A stretch of DNA of 64,000 nucleotides from Chlorops oryzae. Its lineage: Eukaryota > Arthropoda > Insecta > Diptera > Chloropidae. The stretch lies in the NCBI GenBank assembly GCA_020466095.1, contig CM035806.1, positions 112,983,080 to 113,047,079 of the forward strand, given 5' to 3'. Shown piece after piece: positions 1 to 12,267 of this stretch (its first letter is position 1; each line of letters starts with the position of its first letter). The position numbers and the translations under genes were made by a program. Under the pieces are notes generated by a model. It ran no database searches, was not told where the DNA came from, and saw only the letters and a list, made by a program, of their open reading frames with translations.

Positions 1-2108
1 ATAAGTCGCGATGTAATTTTCATTAATGAACCTGGTTTTAAAGACGATTATAAAACAATTTATAAACCAAAGCATAATCTAAACACAAATGTGTACAAAA
101 ACGTAAAATCAAACCTTAATAAAGACATTGAAATCGAGTTTCCCGGTGATGAAATATTAAATTCAAAAAATCAAATGATGAAGAACCTGAAACTAATGAC
201 TGCGGCCAGGATAATCTAACGAATGAACCAAATGAAGACGAAGAACAAGGTGAGTCTAGAGATGACACAAATTTTAATTGTATGCGAGGAAGAGGACGAC
301 CCAGATTTATCAAGACTGGACAGAGAGGCAGACCTAGAAAAATCTACTCCCAACGAGAAGGGCTGCAACAGAACCAGCAGGAGCAACAGCAACAACATTC
401 AGGTGAAACCGACGATGAAGATGCATGGGAGGAATTTGAAATGGCTTTCTATAGTGTGAGCGATGACCCTTTAACAATGAATGACGCATTGAAGGATAAA
501 ACTGCAGAAAGTTGGATTCGTGCCTTGGAAGATGAATTTGTCGCTCAAATTAAGAACGAAACCTGGGAGATCGTAGAGCGTCCCAAAGAAAGAAAAGTGA
601 TCGGCAACAGACTAGTCCTTCGAACGAAAGATGGTGGAAATAAAAAGGTCCAATTAGTGGCAAAAGGATTCGCTCAACGTCCTGGCGAAGACTTCCATCA
701 TACATTTTCACCTGTAGCGAGAACAACTACAATCCGTCTTTTGGCAGCAATGGCAGCAAAATTTAACTTATCGATACATCAGATGGACGTGGTAACAGCT
801 TACCTTAATGGAGAGTTGGAGGAAGATGTATTTATGGAGATTCCGGAACACTTGATAGAAACCTTGGAGAAACTGAAACGTGGGGAAATAATTGGAAGCA
901 AACGTTCTTCAAAGGAATTTGTTCAACTTAGAGACACTGCGGAGCGCTGGCTGAAATCCTTAAGAAGCATCAAGAGTCCCGTTTGTATCCTGAAAAAGGC
1001 TCTGTATGGCTTGCGTCAGTCTGGTCTCCAATGGTATCGCAAGCTCACAGGAAAATTAATTGATATGGGATTAAAGCCTATACCACAGGATCCTTGTCTG
1101 TTCTATAAGCGAGAACATGACAACATACTACTTATTACCATATATGTTGATGACTTATTGATATGCACAAACAACGAAAATTATTTGAGAGAAATCAAAA
1201 CTCTATTATCAACCGAATTTGAAATGAAGGATATGGGACTAGCTAACCTGTGTTTGGGAATAAAATTTCAACAGGACATCAAATCAAGATCTGTATCTTT
1301 ATCGCAGTCTGAATATTCAAAAATGATCTTAAGGCGCTTCGGGATGGAAGACTGTAAGCTGGCACAAACTCCGATTGAATGCAACAATAAATTGAAGAAA
1401 CCAGCGCATCCAGATGCAGACGAAATGAAGAAATATCCATATCAGAATCTGATAGGAGCTTTGATGTACCTTTCTGTGACAACGCGTCCCGGTATTTCAT
1501 TTTCCGTCAACTTCTTAAGCCAGTTTAATACATGTTATAACTCGGAACACTGGAAAGCCGCTAAGAGAGTTCTTCGCTATTTGAAGGGCACATTGGATTA
1601 TGGGTTGCTATACCAGGAGGATAACGATGAAATATATGGAGTGATCGATGCAGACTGGGGAGCGGATTTAAATGATCGGCGTTCTTATTCCGGTTATGCG
1701 TTTGTCTTGAGTGGCGCCGCTATAAGCTGGGAGGCCCGTAAACAAAGAACAGTTGCATTATCGAGCACCGAATCCGAATATCTCGCCATAAGCGAGGGGA
1801 CTAAAGAGGCAATCTATTTGTCTTCGCTGCTGGAGAGCATTGGCGTGTCATGCAGTGGCCTGGTGCTTTACAACGACAATCAAAGCGCGCAAAAATTAAT
1901 ACAGGGCTTTGGTTTCCATCCACGAACAAAGCACATTGACATACGACATTGTTTTGTGCACCAGAGCATTCGTGATGGCAAAATCCTTATTGAATACATG
2001 CCGACAGAAGATATGCCCGCAGACATATTGACGAAGGGACTGACTGCAACAAAGACTCAGAAGTGTGCAGCAGAACTTGGTATTGTAAATATTAATCCTT
2101 TATTGTAA
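1..2108 (+). CDS. Ty1/copia retrotransposon pol, C-terminal part (partial, one frameshift)
   Basis: This is the reverse transcriptase and RNase H end of a Ty1/copia polyprotein; the 5' part lies outside the window. Bases 1-160 read in frame 1 and begin with the copia linker SRDVIFINE after the integrase. The frame then changes near the A-run at 158-163, and the rest is open to the stop at 2108. The RVT_2 part shows QMDVVTAYLNGELEEDVFMEIP (in two pieces, about 780-850), ALYGLRQS (about 1000) and the catalytic YVDDLLI (about 1141-1161). RNase H shows DADWGAD (about 1648) and ALSSTESEY (about 1755-1781). About 640 codons are otherwise free of stops, so the copy is fairly young. A single base change in an A-run could be a real lesion or a sequence error. 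Confidence 0.9.
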
Positions 2109-2130
2109 ATATTAATACTTTAAGTGCGGG

Positions 2131-2310
2131 TGTTGGTATGATGTAAAGTATTAACGTGTAAACGTATCCTAAATTTCTTTCTACGATTTATAATCGATAT
2201 ACTGTAATCGATGTAGACAGATAACGACAAACTTCACTTCTCTCTCAATCATCTAGCGCGTCGCACGCATCTAAATAAAATACTTTAAACTCGACTGACT
2301 TTGTGAATAT
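2131..2310 (+). repeat. Probable 3' LTR of the copia element (end uncertain)
   Basis: A short purine tract (AAGTGCGGG) follows the pol stop and is directly followed by TGTTGG, the usual 5' tip of copia LTRs. An AATAAA signal lies near 2274. The matching CA end is not obvious and the 5' LTR is outside the window, so the right boundary is a guess. Confidence 0.55.
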
Positions 2311-2840
2311 ATTACTGATGGTAAAATGGTAAGATCCTTAGAGCCTAAAACTAAAACTTTTTGCCAAACGCAAGACAAGGCCGCCAAAAATCGTATTACA
2401 GATTGAGTAGAGATCCTTGTCTACGAAAGATAGCTGGAATCATTGGTCCATAAGGGGACTTTTTTGCTTCCTTGCAGGGCGTTGAGAGGGGGGGCGCAAA
2501 CAGGGCAGTTTCCCCGGGCCCGCCGTGAAGGGGCCCTCAACTGTCAAAAGAAAATTTTCCGAAAATTTCCGAAACCGACTGACTGATTACATTATACTCC
2601 AAGTGACTCTAGGAACACGTATACAACATATGGGGCATTCCATTTAATCGTGGACACTTTCGGAAGTGACATGCAGTGTTCCCTAATTTAAATAAGGGTG
2701 CAAAATATATTAAAAGCCGTTGAGCAACAAATGATTATAGCCATCCTTTGTAACTAACAAGAAGAGTGTGATAGAAGATAAAAACCTGCCCTGCTCAGGA
2801 AAACACATAGATACATATAGAAATCTCAAAGATCCTTAAT
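2311..2840. other. Intergenic, no gene seen
   Basis: No coding signal. It holds a GC-rich patch (about 2470-2550, runs of G and C) unlike its surroundings, which resembles terminal sequence of hAT elements with TTF fingers. At 2630 there is ACATAT followed by GGGGCATTCC, similar to the tip of the element at 6490. Confidence 0.4.
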
Positions 2841-2969
2841 TTTCACACTTAAAGACTGTCCCAGAAATAACTGTCCTTTTGTTTTTTTTTATTGCAAAAA
2901 AACCAATGATGTTTTTTTTTAAATTCTTTTAGTTTATTATTAAGTGAACATTACAAAAAATATAAAAAT

Positions 2970-3602
2970 TTAAATTACACTGAAAAAAATACACTTTAAA
3001 AAAATTGTACACTTTTTTTTAAGGTCCTCCATTAGGTTTTTTACCGACGTTTCGTTCACCTTAGTGTATGCCCGATGCCATTTATGTCGAAATATTTCGA
3101 TGTTCTTCGCAGTTTGTTTGGTCTTCTTAAGGTTCCTCTCCATTAAAGCCCAATATTTTTCGATTGGACGAAGTTCAGGGCAATTCGGAGGATTTGCTTC
3201 TCTTGGTACCACAGTGACATTATTGGCTTGGTACCAATCCATCGTTCTCTGGGCGTAGTGAGATGTTGCTAGGTCAGGCCAAAATAGTACTGAACCTTGG
3301 TGTGGACGTATAAAAGGCAGCAAACGCCGGTCCAGACACTCTCTGATGTAATTTTCGGTGTTGATTGTGCGATCCGTCACAAATTCCTTACTTCGAAGGC
3401 CACATTTGCAAATGGCCTGCCACACCATGTATTTCTTTGGAAATTTGGTATGTTTTTCGGTGGTAAATTTAGAGGATGCTTCACCCCTTCTAACCGCAGT
3501 ATAATATCCGTGTCCAGGTAACTGCTTGAAATCCGCTTTGCAATACGTTTCATCGTCCATGATCATGCAATCAAATTTTGGCAGGTAATCGCGATACAGT
3601 TT
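2970..3602 (-). pseudogene. IS630/Tc1/mariner-superfamily DDE transposase, 3' fragment
   Basis: About 198 codons of the catalytic half of a DDE transposase. Visible landmarks are IMDDETY (first acidic residue, close to 3560), LFWPDLATSHYA (second Asp, about 3280) and NPPNCPELRPIEKYWA (acidic residue and conserved tail, about 3150-3195). The reading frame stays open a little upstream, to about 3600, but the N-terminal DNA-binding part is missing, so the copy is truncated at 5'. The family is a widespread insect group related to Tc1/mariner; I cannot name it more closely. Poly-T/A tracts flank it on the 3' side. Confidence 0.75.
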
Positions 3603-3726
3603 TCAAAAAGGCAAAAATCTAGAAGCCTTGAAATTGTTTTTTTGAACAGAGAAAGTTAACTTTCAAAATATTGCACCCATGGCAAAGCATTATAAATTCA
3701 ACTCATGGGAAGAATGTTATAGAAAG

Positions 3727-4020
3727 ACATCCGCAATTTTTTCGACTTCGATAAGGATTCCTTTATATCGTGGTGCAAATTTTGCAAGGTTGGATTGAAA
3801 GGAAATCACATCACCAACGTGAGACGGCAATTGCCATCAAAGCATAAAAAAGTTTTGGAGGACTTCTTTCCTTCATCAAAAGAGGAAAGTGGAGCAGAAA
3901 GTAAGAAATTCCTATGAAATATCCAAGGAAGATTTAGCAGCCTCAATTGTAAAAATTGTGACAGAGGACGGCAGACCTTTTGTCCGTTGTACCGGCGACG
4001 CAAGTTTCGGTAGAAAGGCC
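3727..4020 (+). pseudogene. hAT transposase N-terminal fragment with BED-type finger
   Basis: The plus strand from 3727 reads about 60 codons containing a BED-like finger: CKFCKVGLKGN followed by RRQLPSKH, the Cys-x2-Cys...His pattern of hAT proteins. A stop follows at about 3915. After a frame change the sequence reads LAASIVKIVTEDGRPF (about 3935-3985), the phrase that follows the finger in many ZBED/hAT transposases. The rest of the transposase is absent. It is a frameshifted, truncated relic, not a gene. Confidence 0.65.
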
Positions 4021-4249
4021 ACTTTCAGCTTTAAATTTCATTTTAAGTGAGAGACGATACGGTTGGCCTGCCGAAACAACAGAAAATGTACTTTTAGTCA
4101 AGTTGACTTTTTAATTTTATGTTCCAAAATAAATACATATCTCTGGCACAAAGATTCCACCATTCAATTCCATCTTTTGTGTTTTAAGTATTTATAATTT
4201 AAAAAATTTTAAATATACCCAGCACTCTATCGCCCAATTTTTTGACAAA

Positions 4250-5150
4250 GACTTAAAGGTTCTAGCGGGTTGCGGCATCATGAAAGGAATTTTTAAATTT
4301 TGTTGATTTTTCGATAGGCGCCATCTAAAAACACTGCGGAGACCACTTTTTAGATTTTTATTTTCAACGGTCCTTGAAATATCCTTGAAAATCCTTTTTT
4401 ATAAGCCTTTTTTCAAAATTGTATTTCTCAACAACCAATTAAGATAGAGAGATGATCTAAGCAGATTATGTTAGATAATAAAACAAGAAAGCTAAAAAAA
4501 AAATTTTTTTTTTCACTGAGAAAAAAATTTTCACAAAACTAAAAAGAAAATTTTGAATATTTTTTTCAGTGTATTCCCAGTTTCCCGCCACTCTATAATA
4601 TACTTTTAAAAACACCCCTTAGTATTTACTTTCATTTAAAAGAAAAAAATTTTTCAATCAGATGGCGCAGCAGTGTGATATTCAAAAAATCGCAAGTGCA
4701 CCTATATGCTCCCAGTACTAATATCCAGTACAAATGTGTGCAATATGGTACAAAAACACATCGCTCATACGCCAAGTCTTAAGTATAAAAATATGCAGTA
4801 TATTTTTCTAAATATTTCAAAAACTAATATAGATAGAAAGATGAAACAAATTGTGAATCATTGTTAACAAAACAAGGAACCCAGAACATATATTTTTATA
4901 TTTTCCACTGAGAAAAATTTTTGCACAAAAAAGAAAACAAAAATTAGGCTATTTTTTTCAGTGTATTCCGGGTTTTGTAATACTTTTTTGCTATTTTAAA
5001 AACATACCTCTCAGCTTAAACTTTTATTCGAAAGAAGATTTATTTAAATCGATGAATACCTTCTTGAGATATGTATTTAAGAAAACATAAGAGCATATTT
5101 TTGTACTGCACATGCCTTTGCTTAACCGGCCAGACCCTTTAAAACTCAAC
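4250..5150 (+). repeat. Copy of the AAAGGGTCT-ended repeat element
   Basis: Bases 4290-5060 match, with gaps, the arms of the palindromic element at 15972-17241 (shared run TCGATAGG, AATTAAGATAGAGAGA, GCTCCCAGTACTAATATCCA). The right end reads GCACATGCCTTTGC then AGACCCTTT, the mirror image of the left tip at 15972 (AAAGGGTCT ... GCAAAGGCATGTGC). This copy is not folded back on itself: it has one arm only. No coding sequence is seen. Confidence 0.6.
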
Positions 5151-5540
5151 TTTAAGCGATTTAACTCGAAAATCTAATGTGTTTGTTGTATTTTACGCCG
5201 AGATTTAACTAAATCGAGGCTAAGCCTCTGTCAACAAATTAAGCATATATGTCATAGAGGGAGAAATATTTTTTTCTTCTCACTTATAAATCTCACTTTC
5301 AGACAAAAATGTTTATTTTCAAAAAGTAAAGGTTTTGATTTGAGAAAAAACAAAAAAAATATAATCCGAAAATTTATATTTCTATGGGAGATTTTTCTTT
5401 TTTTCTCTTTATGTGAGAGTTATTTTGGGATACGTTGAAAAGGTTGAGGGTTTCATTCGAGCTCTGACTAGGTCACAACAACAAACTTTGCGCTATGCAT
5501 GTGAAAATGAAAATTTACGGGCGTGTGTGCGCTTGCGTAC
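5151..5540. other. Intergenic, nothing recognised
   Basis: AT-rich sequence between the repeat at 4250-5150 and the left end of the 5541-12885 transposon. I see no open frame of note, no RNA gene and no clear terminal repeat. Confidence 0.4.
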
Positions 5541-5994
5541 ATACCCTGTAGTAAAAGGGATCGACCCTGAATCGATCTCAGATCGATCCTAAAGAGGTGA
5601 GGACCGATCGCCTTTCCATACGTTGAACTGGTCTCTTTTAACATGGTGCGGTCCTAGAAAAACAACCGATCCGTTTTCAAAGCGTGTGGGATCGGTTGCG
5701 GGTCGATCGGAGGTTAGTCCCTACGCCTTTGATTGAGGGTGACTTCTTTTTTTTTCTTTTTATTGTTTTTAATAAAAAAAAATAATAAAACAAAAAATTA
5801 TGACATTTCTCCTGCGTGTTTCTTAAAAATAACTTAAATACTAGAGCACAGAAAAAAATAGTGCTAGGTGAAGAAAGCGAAATGTAAAAAAGAGTAAAAA
5901 AAAAAAAATCACAAATCCTTTGACTTTTTCTTAAAAATAACTTACATATAAGAAAAAAGGAGATCAAAGATAGCAATCCTGTGCTATGTTAAAC

Positions 5995-8900
5995 TCAAAC
6001 AGAAGTTTCATTTGCCTCATTCGGTTTATTTTCTTTGGCTGCATTTTTTTTTTTGTGTACATCGCGGAAGTGCTTTTTCTTGGCATAATGTAAAGCGTCA
6101 CGGAGCTCCTGTTCTGCTTTTTCGCTGTTGATTATTTCTGCGAATTATAAAAATATTTACTCAAAGGTTTATTTTATTAAATTCAACAAATTGAATATTA
6201 CCAATTAGATTTATATGAATGATTGTGAAGTCCTTCAGACGTATCTTTCCGTGGGTCCCATCCAAATTAGTTTTTAGAATTAATTCCAAGGACATAAATC
6301 CTGTAAAACATTTTTTTAAATTTTTTCCCAATATCTGCTTCATAAGTGGAACCTGGAAAATTTGTTGGTTTTTTATTATTAATTTGTTTAATCAAAAGTA
6401 TTTTTAAATAGAAATTGAAATGAAAAGTAATAAAAAACATCTGTAAATACGGATCAGAATTCAAAAAAAAATTTTTTAAACTTACATATGGGCATTTCCA
6501 CAGAAATGTCAACCACAACTTAAAAATTTAATGTGCTGCTAAGTCAAATTTTTTTATATATTAGAATACTCTTATACATGAAGCTTTTATTCTGAAAGTT
6601 TAAATATCTTACATAATATTTAAACCCAAAAAAACCTTGTCGAAACTTGTGGCGAAATTTTTCGATAATCTTGATATAGTTTTTGTATGAACATTTTATA
6701 AGCCTACGGCTGGTTACAAGGAATGGTATTGGGTAAAATTTTGTCTAATAATTTTGAATGATAGCCACACAATGCAAAGAGAGCGCTTGTTTATGAAATA
6801 ACTGTAAATTTTTTATATTGTTTTAATATCTATTTTTATGTCGCGTGAGTTACGAATATATGTAATTTTTGACCAGTGTTTTTAAAAAAAAAATTTTCAG
6901 TACAAGATCTTTTGCGGCTAAAGAGAGAATAAGTTTAACAACTAAAAGTGATAAAAAAAAATCCTATATATTTTGTTTACATATCTATTATTTGCTGTTG
7001 AAATCTGTCGCGTGAGTTACGGTAAGAGCAAATTCGAATACAAAAGCTTCAATGGTATTTAATGTTTTTATATTTTGGGCAAAAATATGGAAAAGAAAGA
7101 AGAAAACAACAAGGTCAAAGAAAGAATGAAGAAGTGGAGATTGAATTTAAGAAAAGATGATGGAAAGTGGAGAGATTATAGGAAGACACAAATGGTCAAA
7201 ATTCGTAATATTGTGGGAATAAAAAAAAATCATTATTTTTCATTTGTCAACAAAAATAGTATTGCAGTCGACAAAACGTTTTATTCAAAAAAGCATAACA
7301 TTAAGATATAGACGTGTAGGTAGGTAGGTAGGTTAAAGTGGCTACCACTTAGGCCGCTAATCGGCCCATTGTGATACCAAGGAGGTTTTCTTGTGTTTGT
7401 GTGAGTGTATGTCTTGTAATGTAGTGTGCCCCTAACATGCGATTTTTGAAATACCAGTGCTAGGCTTGGAACATTACACTCCGTTTCGCCTGTGCCGGGA
7501 ATCGAACCTCGAACCCTGGGATCAAGAGCATAGCACGCACCCCGTACGCTATCCCAGAGTCACTATAGACGTGTAAGTGTAATATGAATCTTTGATTGAT
7601 TTTTTCTATCTTCTTAAATTTTTGAATTATCTTTTTTTTGGTTTTTTGGTAATGAAATATACTTTTGTTATGTTATTTAATATTTAATAAAACCAGGGAC
7701 TGAATATAAAAGTTATTTTGAAATTTTTGAACGAAAAAGGCAAGGGGAAAGAATGGTCGGAGGGGAAAGTTTTTGGCATTTTTGAGATCCTTGAGCGTCC
7801 CTCTATCTATTTTGGGAATGCCTTTTATTTCAAGCCTTTTACTGAAAAAAGGCAAATTAAAACTTTTTATTTTGCCTTTTATTTTTTTTTGAGCAGTAAA
7901 AAAAGTTAGAATCTGACTTTTATTTTAAAAGTCAAAAATGAAAGGCAATTAATGCTTTATATTTTTTTCGAACAAATATAAAAGGCAAGTTCGGATTTAA
8001 TTTTTTCAAACGAATGAAACGGGCAAACTGTGCCTTTTTCATTTTTCGAACAAATATAAAAGGCAAATTCTGACTTTTATTTTTTTGAACAAAAATAAAA
8101 GGCAAATCGCAATTGCCAAAAGACCAAAAGTCCGATCATAAAAATTTCGGTGCCAATCGAATCTACAGATCAGACTCTATTAGATGGTACCAAATCGGGA
8201 TATGTGTTCATATTCATATGGACATAAGCTAATATCTTTAGTGTTTTTATAGCTCATTTCGCAATTCTCTGTAACAACTCTGAAAAGACTGAAACCAACT
8301 TTCGACTCAAACAGACTCTAAGTTACTGGCGTGACTAATAAATTGCATCTTAAATCTAATAGAACTAATTTAAGAGCCTATTACTAGGTTATATACTACT
8401 AGCTCTTAAATTAATTCTCTCAGACTTGAGATGTAATTTATCCGAACAGAATTTGAGAGCTATATTAATGTTGAAACTAAATTCAGATTTATAAATAAAT
8501 TAAAATTTAATAAATGCTCTATAAATTTATATAATTGTATAAAAAATTTATTTTATTGGTCGTACAGGATTCATCAATAACACGTTTTTGGAAAATTGTT
8601 TGAAAGTGTCGAAAAAGTTGGTTCATAACCACTTAACTTTATATAAAAATTGAAAAAAGATAATTACTCAGTTTCAAAGAAATTTATTTTTGACTTTTGA
8701 AATAAAAGTCAGATTCTAACTTTTTTTACTGCTAAAAAAAAAATAAAAGGCAAAATAAAAAGTTTCATTTTGCCTTTTTTCAGTAAAAGGCTTAATATAA
8801 CTTTTTCATTGTGCCTTTTTGAGGATATCAACATAAAAGTTACGGTCCCTGAATAAAACAAAACTTTGTTTAAAAGCTAAACTTTCAATATTTGAACACT

Positions 8901-9891
8901 AATTTTCTTAACGGAAATTTTGTCGCGTGAGTTATGTCGCGTGAGTTACGGCAAGTATGTTTTAAAAGCTCAATATATTATTGAACACCCAAATTTGATT
9001 GGCTAAGTGGGCTTATTATAATATATCACAGTTTTATAATTATTTCAAAATTTAAAAAAAGGCAAGTTGTGTACGAAAAATTCGCTAAATTTTCAACTTG
9101 TAACTTTGCTTGTAAAACGCACTTCCTTTTTTTGTCGCGTGGGTTACGAAAACATTTAACTTTGCTTTTCTTAGTTAGTTGTTGCAAGGACAATTTTGAT
9201 AGACCATACCGTTAGTACTTCTACTAAGATATATGTACATTGTAAATTTTTTATACCTTAATTACATAAACTTTCGAGTAAGCAAGCCTTGAAGTCGTAC
9301 GCCTGTCGCGTGAGTTACGATGGAAATGCCCATATAACAGCTTTTGATGATGTAAAAGCTCATTAAATTCAGAAAGTTCTTGTTCCGTTTTAATTGGAAA
9401 TATTTCCATTGCATTTTCCATGGCTTTATTTTTTTTCAATAACTGGTTAAGCATGGCTTTATGCTCATCCAAAATTTCGCAGAGCGTTGTGTTTTGCGCC
9501 TTCATTTCCAATAACGTTTCTGGAAAAATATAAGTTTAATTAAGCATTATCTTAAATATTAAGTATTACAAGTTAGATATTACAAGTTAAATATGAAATG
9601 AAAAAAAAAATAGTGGACATTTTACCTTTTACGTCACGGATCTCTTTGCGCAATATTTCTGGAAAAATAGAAATTCAATTAGGCATATTTAATATTAAAA
9701 GTTAAATATGAAATGAATAAATTGAAAAAACATTTTACCTTTCGTTTCATGCAGCTCTTTTTTGCATTCACATTTTTCTTTGCTGTTGAGTATGGTGTCT
9801 ATAGGTAAAGGAAAAAGATTTTAGTATTTGAAATTGAAATGTTTGATTTTATAAACTTACCATCGGGTTTGTATTTTTTAAAGGATGTCAT
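5995..9891 (-). CDS. DUF4806-like transposon protein, six exons, interrupted by an insertion
   Basis: Exons read by eye with GT-AG borders: 9891-9861, 9798-9739, 9658-9626, 9519-9332, 6352-6202 and 6137-5995 (606 bp, 201 residues). Every junction keeps frame: phase 1 for the first three, phase 0 after exon 4, phase 1 before exon 6. The N-terminal half is charged and heptad-like (EKCECKKELHETK, EILRKEIRDVK, ETLLEMK), suggesting a coiled coil built from short repeated exons. The C-terminal half (FPIKTEQELSEFNELL, then NLDGTHGKIRLKDFTI) matches the DUF4806 style. The protein is small and acts, presumably, with the neighbouring transposase. The element at 6490-9331 sits exactly at the end of exon 4, moving the GTAAGT donor away from it, so this copy is probably dead. 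Confidence 0.7.
7319..7563 (-). mobile_element. tRNA-derived SINE with 12-bp target duplication
   Basis: TATAGACGTGTA flanks the element exactly on both sides (7307-7318 and 7564-7575). Read on the minus strand it starts with a tRNA-like head: an A-box-like TAGCGTACGGGG and a B-box GGTTCGATTCC with the usual spacing, and it ends in (ACCT)n, seen as TAGG repeats on the plus strand at 7319-7333. This is the classic build of an RNA polymerase III retroposon mobilised by a LINE. Confidence 0.85.
7694..8851. mobile_element. hAT-type MITE with 8-bp target duplication
   Basis: AATAAAAC precedes (7686-7693) and follows (8852-8859) an element whose tips are CAGGGAC and GTCCCTG. The outer 150 bp on each side are inverted copies (AAAAGTCAG/CTGACTTTT, CAGTAAAAGGC). 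The interior is AT-rich with repeated AAAAGGCAAA words. There is no transposase. The duplication length and the CAGGG tip fit a non-autonomous hAT. Confidence 0.8.
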
Positions 9892-9901
9892 AGTTGGTTT
9901 T

Positions 9902-12267
9902 CTATAGGCAAGAATGAAGTAAGGGAACAAGAAGAAATTGAATGTCATGTGGTATACAAAAAAATTTGAAGCGTAACTCTTTTATTTGAAATATTTCTTT
10001 TTCGCCCAATTCCAAATCTGTGACGTAAATGCCCAATGAAGAGGATTGAAGAGGGTCGGTAAACAAATTGTTATATCTTAATATTTTTCTTCCTTCAACT
10101 ACATTAAGATCGTCTTCAACAAATCCAACGACTCTTATGGGATAATTCAATTTCACCGCCCAGAAACTGTTGTTGGATTTTGTAGACAAAAAGCTTTTGT
10201 TTATATAAAGTCCAACAATTTTTTCGTTTTTATATTCAAATCCGGTTTTTTCATGTTTGACAAGATCAACGTTTTTCTCCTTAAACGCAATTTGCTGCAA
10301 AATTTTAGAAGGCTTCCTAACATGCGATTTCAATATTTGCAGCTTATTCTCAAAATCGTATGCTGAAAAATTGCTCATAATCCCGTGCTTTTCGACGTCA
10401 TCAGCAACATGAAGGAGACTGTGAACGTTAAAAGACAAACTGTTTTCACCGAAAACAATTTGAAAATTCGCTACAAATAACTCCAACATTTCCCTAGCAT
10501 TTTCTATGTTTGAGCTTATCTGACGCGGATTATTTAAAAGCCGGTACGCACAATGCAAAAGTAGGAACTCATAATAAAAGTTCTCGTCAACCAAGTCCTT
10601 CAAAACCGATGGACCCAAGTACGCCAAAAACTCACGAAAATCAGTCGCCTTCCAATGATGTATGTCCTCCAATGATCTCGGTTTTCGTACGAAATCCCTT
10701 GGCACATAAGACCTTACATTTAGTATCCTTTCTGAAATTCGTTTCAAATTTTCTTTGGATATTTTTTTGTTAATTTTATTGTTGGCGAGTCTTATCAACA
10801 TTTTTCGCATTATTCCGAGATCAATGAGGTGCATCGTATCAAGTGGAGTCTGAGAAATCATGTTTAATCCTACTTTTTCAAATGGAGATTGCTTTTGAAG
10901 GAATGCTGGATTGTGGTGGCTTGGAAACTTCCTTGTGGCAAAGTCTTCATCAGAAATAAGAGTTCCACACACTGCACTATATGTGAGGACGCTATCAATT
11001 TTGACGGCTTTCTGTGTACATTTCATGCACCCATTTGCAGAAGTATGTCCAGGTACACAGCAAATGAAGGACCTGGCAGGTGTGTCACAGACAAGACATC
11101 TCAGTTTCAACAAAACTTTTTTTTCATTAATAAAGAAATTATCTTGCAAAACATTCAATTCCGATACGAATTCATGAAGAAATGTTTCCACACAACTTGG
11201 CTTTTTCGTACCTAAAAAAATTCCAACCGGGAAAACTTCAATTTTTTCTTCAACGTTGACCATTCTTACTAAAATGGGCCAAAGTTGAACGCGCGAACTT
11301 TTAAAAAGTGGTAAGCCGTCAACATTGACATCCATTTCTATTCTCTCATATTTTTCCAGTATATGAGAGAGCGATTTTAACTGATTTTCCAATCCAATAT
11401 GCAAATAACTCCCGGAACAAATATATTTTATGACAGTTTTTTCCCTCTTTCCCACAATTTTCTCTGCTGATAAAGGCACGCACAGACCCTCTTCATTAAG
11501 AATTTTCAAAAGGCTTTCAAAGCACTTGCGCGTAGGTTTTTCCTTAATAAACCAATTTTTAAGCTTGGTAGTTAGGGGAATTTTTGCCACCGGCTCATTT
11601 TGAACGTCTTCCACCAACGATTTATCACTTTCAATTTCTTCAAAGTTCCCACTTTCATCCTGCTTAAGGTGCTCTCACACAATATGTATCGAGCAATATG
11701 ACCTGTCAGATATGCCACAAGCGAAGCTGGCATATCGTGTGAATGCAAGAAAATCGATACATATGACCGAGCCACATGGCAGTGCATCTTCCTTTATTCG
11801 ATTATCAAACTAATTTGATAATCGTATGTGTGCACATGCGAAAACAGCTGTTATCTTTTGAAAATAGAAATTGCGCAAAATGGAGTCGCCAAAGGTAAAT
11901 GTAGTTTGCTTGTTAATTAGTTGATAATTTTAAAGCAAAGGTTTTACGCATTTTATTTTAGAAGAAATACACAAAACAGCTGTCTTATGAGGAAGAAGAA
12001 GAGAATTAATAGAAATGGCATTTACGTGTCGTGTGAGTGCAAAAAAGACCATGCAGGTTCCAATATAATTTTGACAGGAATACGCAATGAAATTTGATAG
12101 GTCATATTGCTCGATACATATTGTGTGAGAGCACCTTTATCAGAGGAAATTTCAACAGAAATCTCTTCAAGTTCAGCACGCGGTCGAGATGTTGCAGCTG
12201 CACTTAACCGCTGCTTGTACGCTTCAGTTTCGCGTTTAATAACTCTTTTGTAGCTTCTTTTATTCAT
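9902..12267 (-). pseudogene. tnp2-like (CACTA-type) transposase, split by a MITE
   Basis: The ATG at 12267 opens a basic N-terminus (NKRSYKRVIKRETEAYK). The frame is broken at 12137 by the MITE and resumes in the same frame at 11666 once the MITE and one TTA are ignored, running to a stop at 9902: about 630 residues. Landmarks are DGLPLFKSS and WPIL (about 11290-11330), FPVGIFLGTKKPS, a Cys-rich stretch (CLVCDTP, CCVPGHTSANGCMKC, about 11010-11100) and PLDTMHLIDLGIMRKML (about 10800-10850). This resembles the tnp2/Transposase_21 type of CACTA elements, but the catalytic acidic residues cannot be assigned by eye. A polypyrimidine tract and TAG just after the stop could be the acceptor for the downstream DUF4806-like gene. 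Confidence 0.65.
11667..12136. mobile_element. MITE with 3-bp TTA target duplication (Harbinger-like)
   Basis: Tips AGGTGCTCTCACACAATATG (from 11667) and its inverted copy ending at 12136 extend over about 37 bp. TTA stands on both sides (11664-11666, 12137-12139). Removing the insert and one TTA rejoins the transposase reading frame exactly. A 3-bp TTA duplication suits PIF/Harbinger MITEs. The interior has no coding sequence. Confidence 0.8.

Larger units (their letters stand above)
6490..9331. mobile_element. Non-autonomous element with GGGCATTTCCA tips and TGTCGCGTGAGTTACG motifs
   Basis: Left tip GGGCATTTCCA (6490-6500) and right tip TGGAAATGCCC (9321-9331) are perfect inverted copies, flanked by ATAT on both sides (6486-6489 and 9332-9335). 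The exon it interrupts only regains its frame and donor if one ATAT is kept, so this is a 4-bp target duplication. A 16-base motif, TGTCGCGTGAGTTACG, occurs near 6840, 7008, 8930-8950 (two in tandem), 9133 (one change) and 9304, next to the right tip. Nothing coding is recognised. A 4-bp duplication would fit Sola-type transposons, but that is only a suggestion. Confidence 0.7.

Noticed and set aside
10510..11215. Plus-strand frames of 87-108 codons
   Set aside because: Shadows of the minus-strand tnp2-like transposase.
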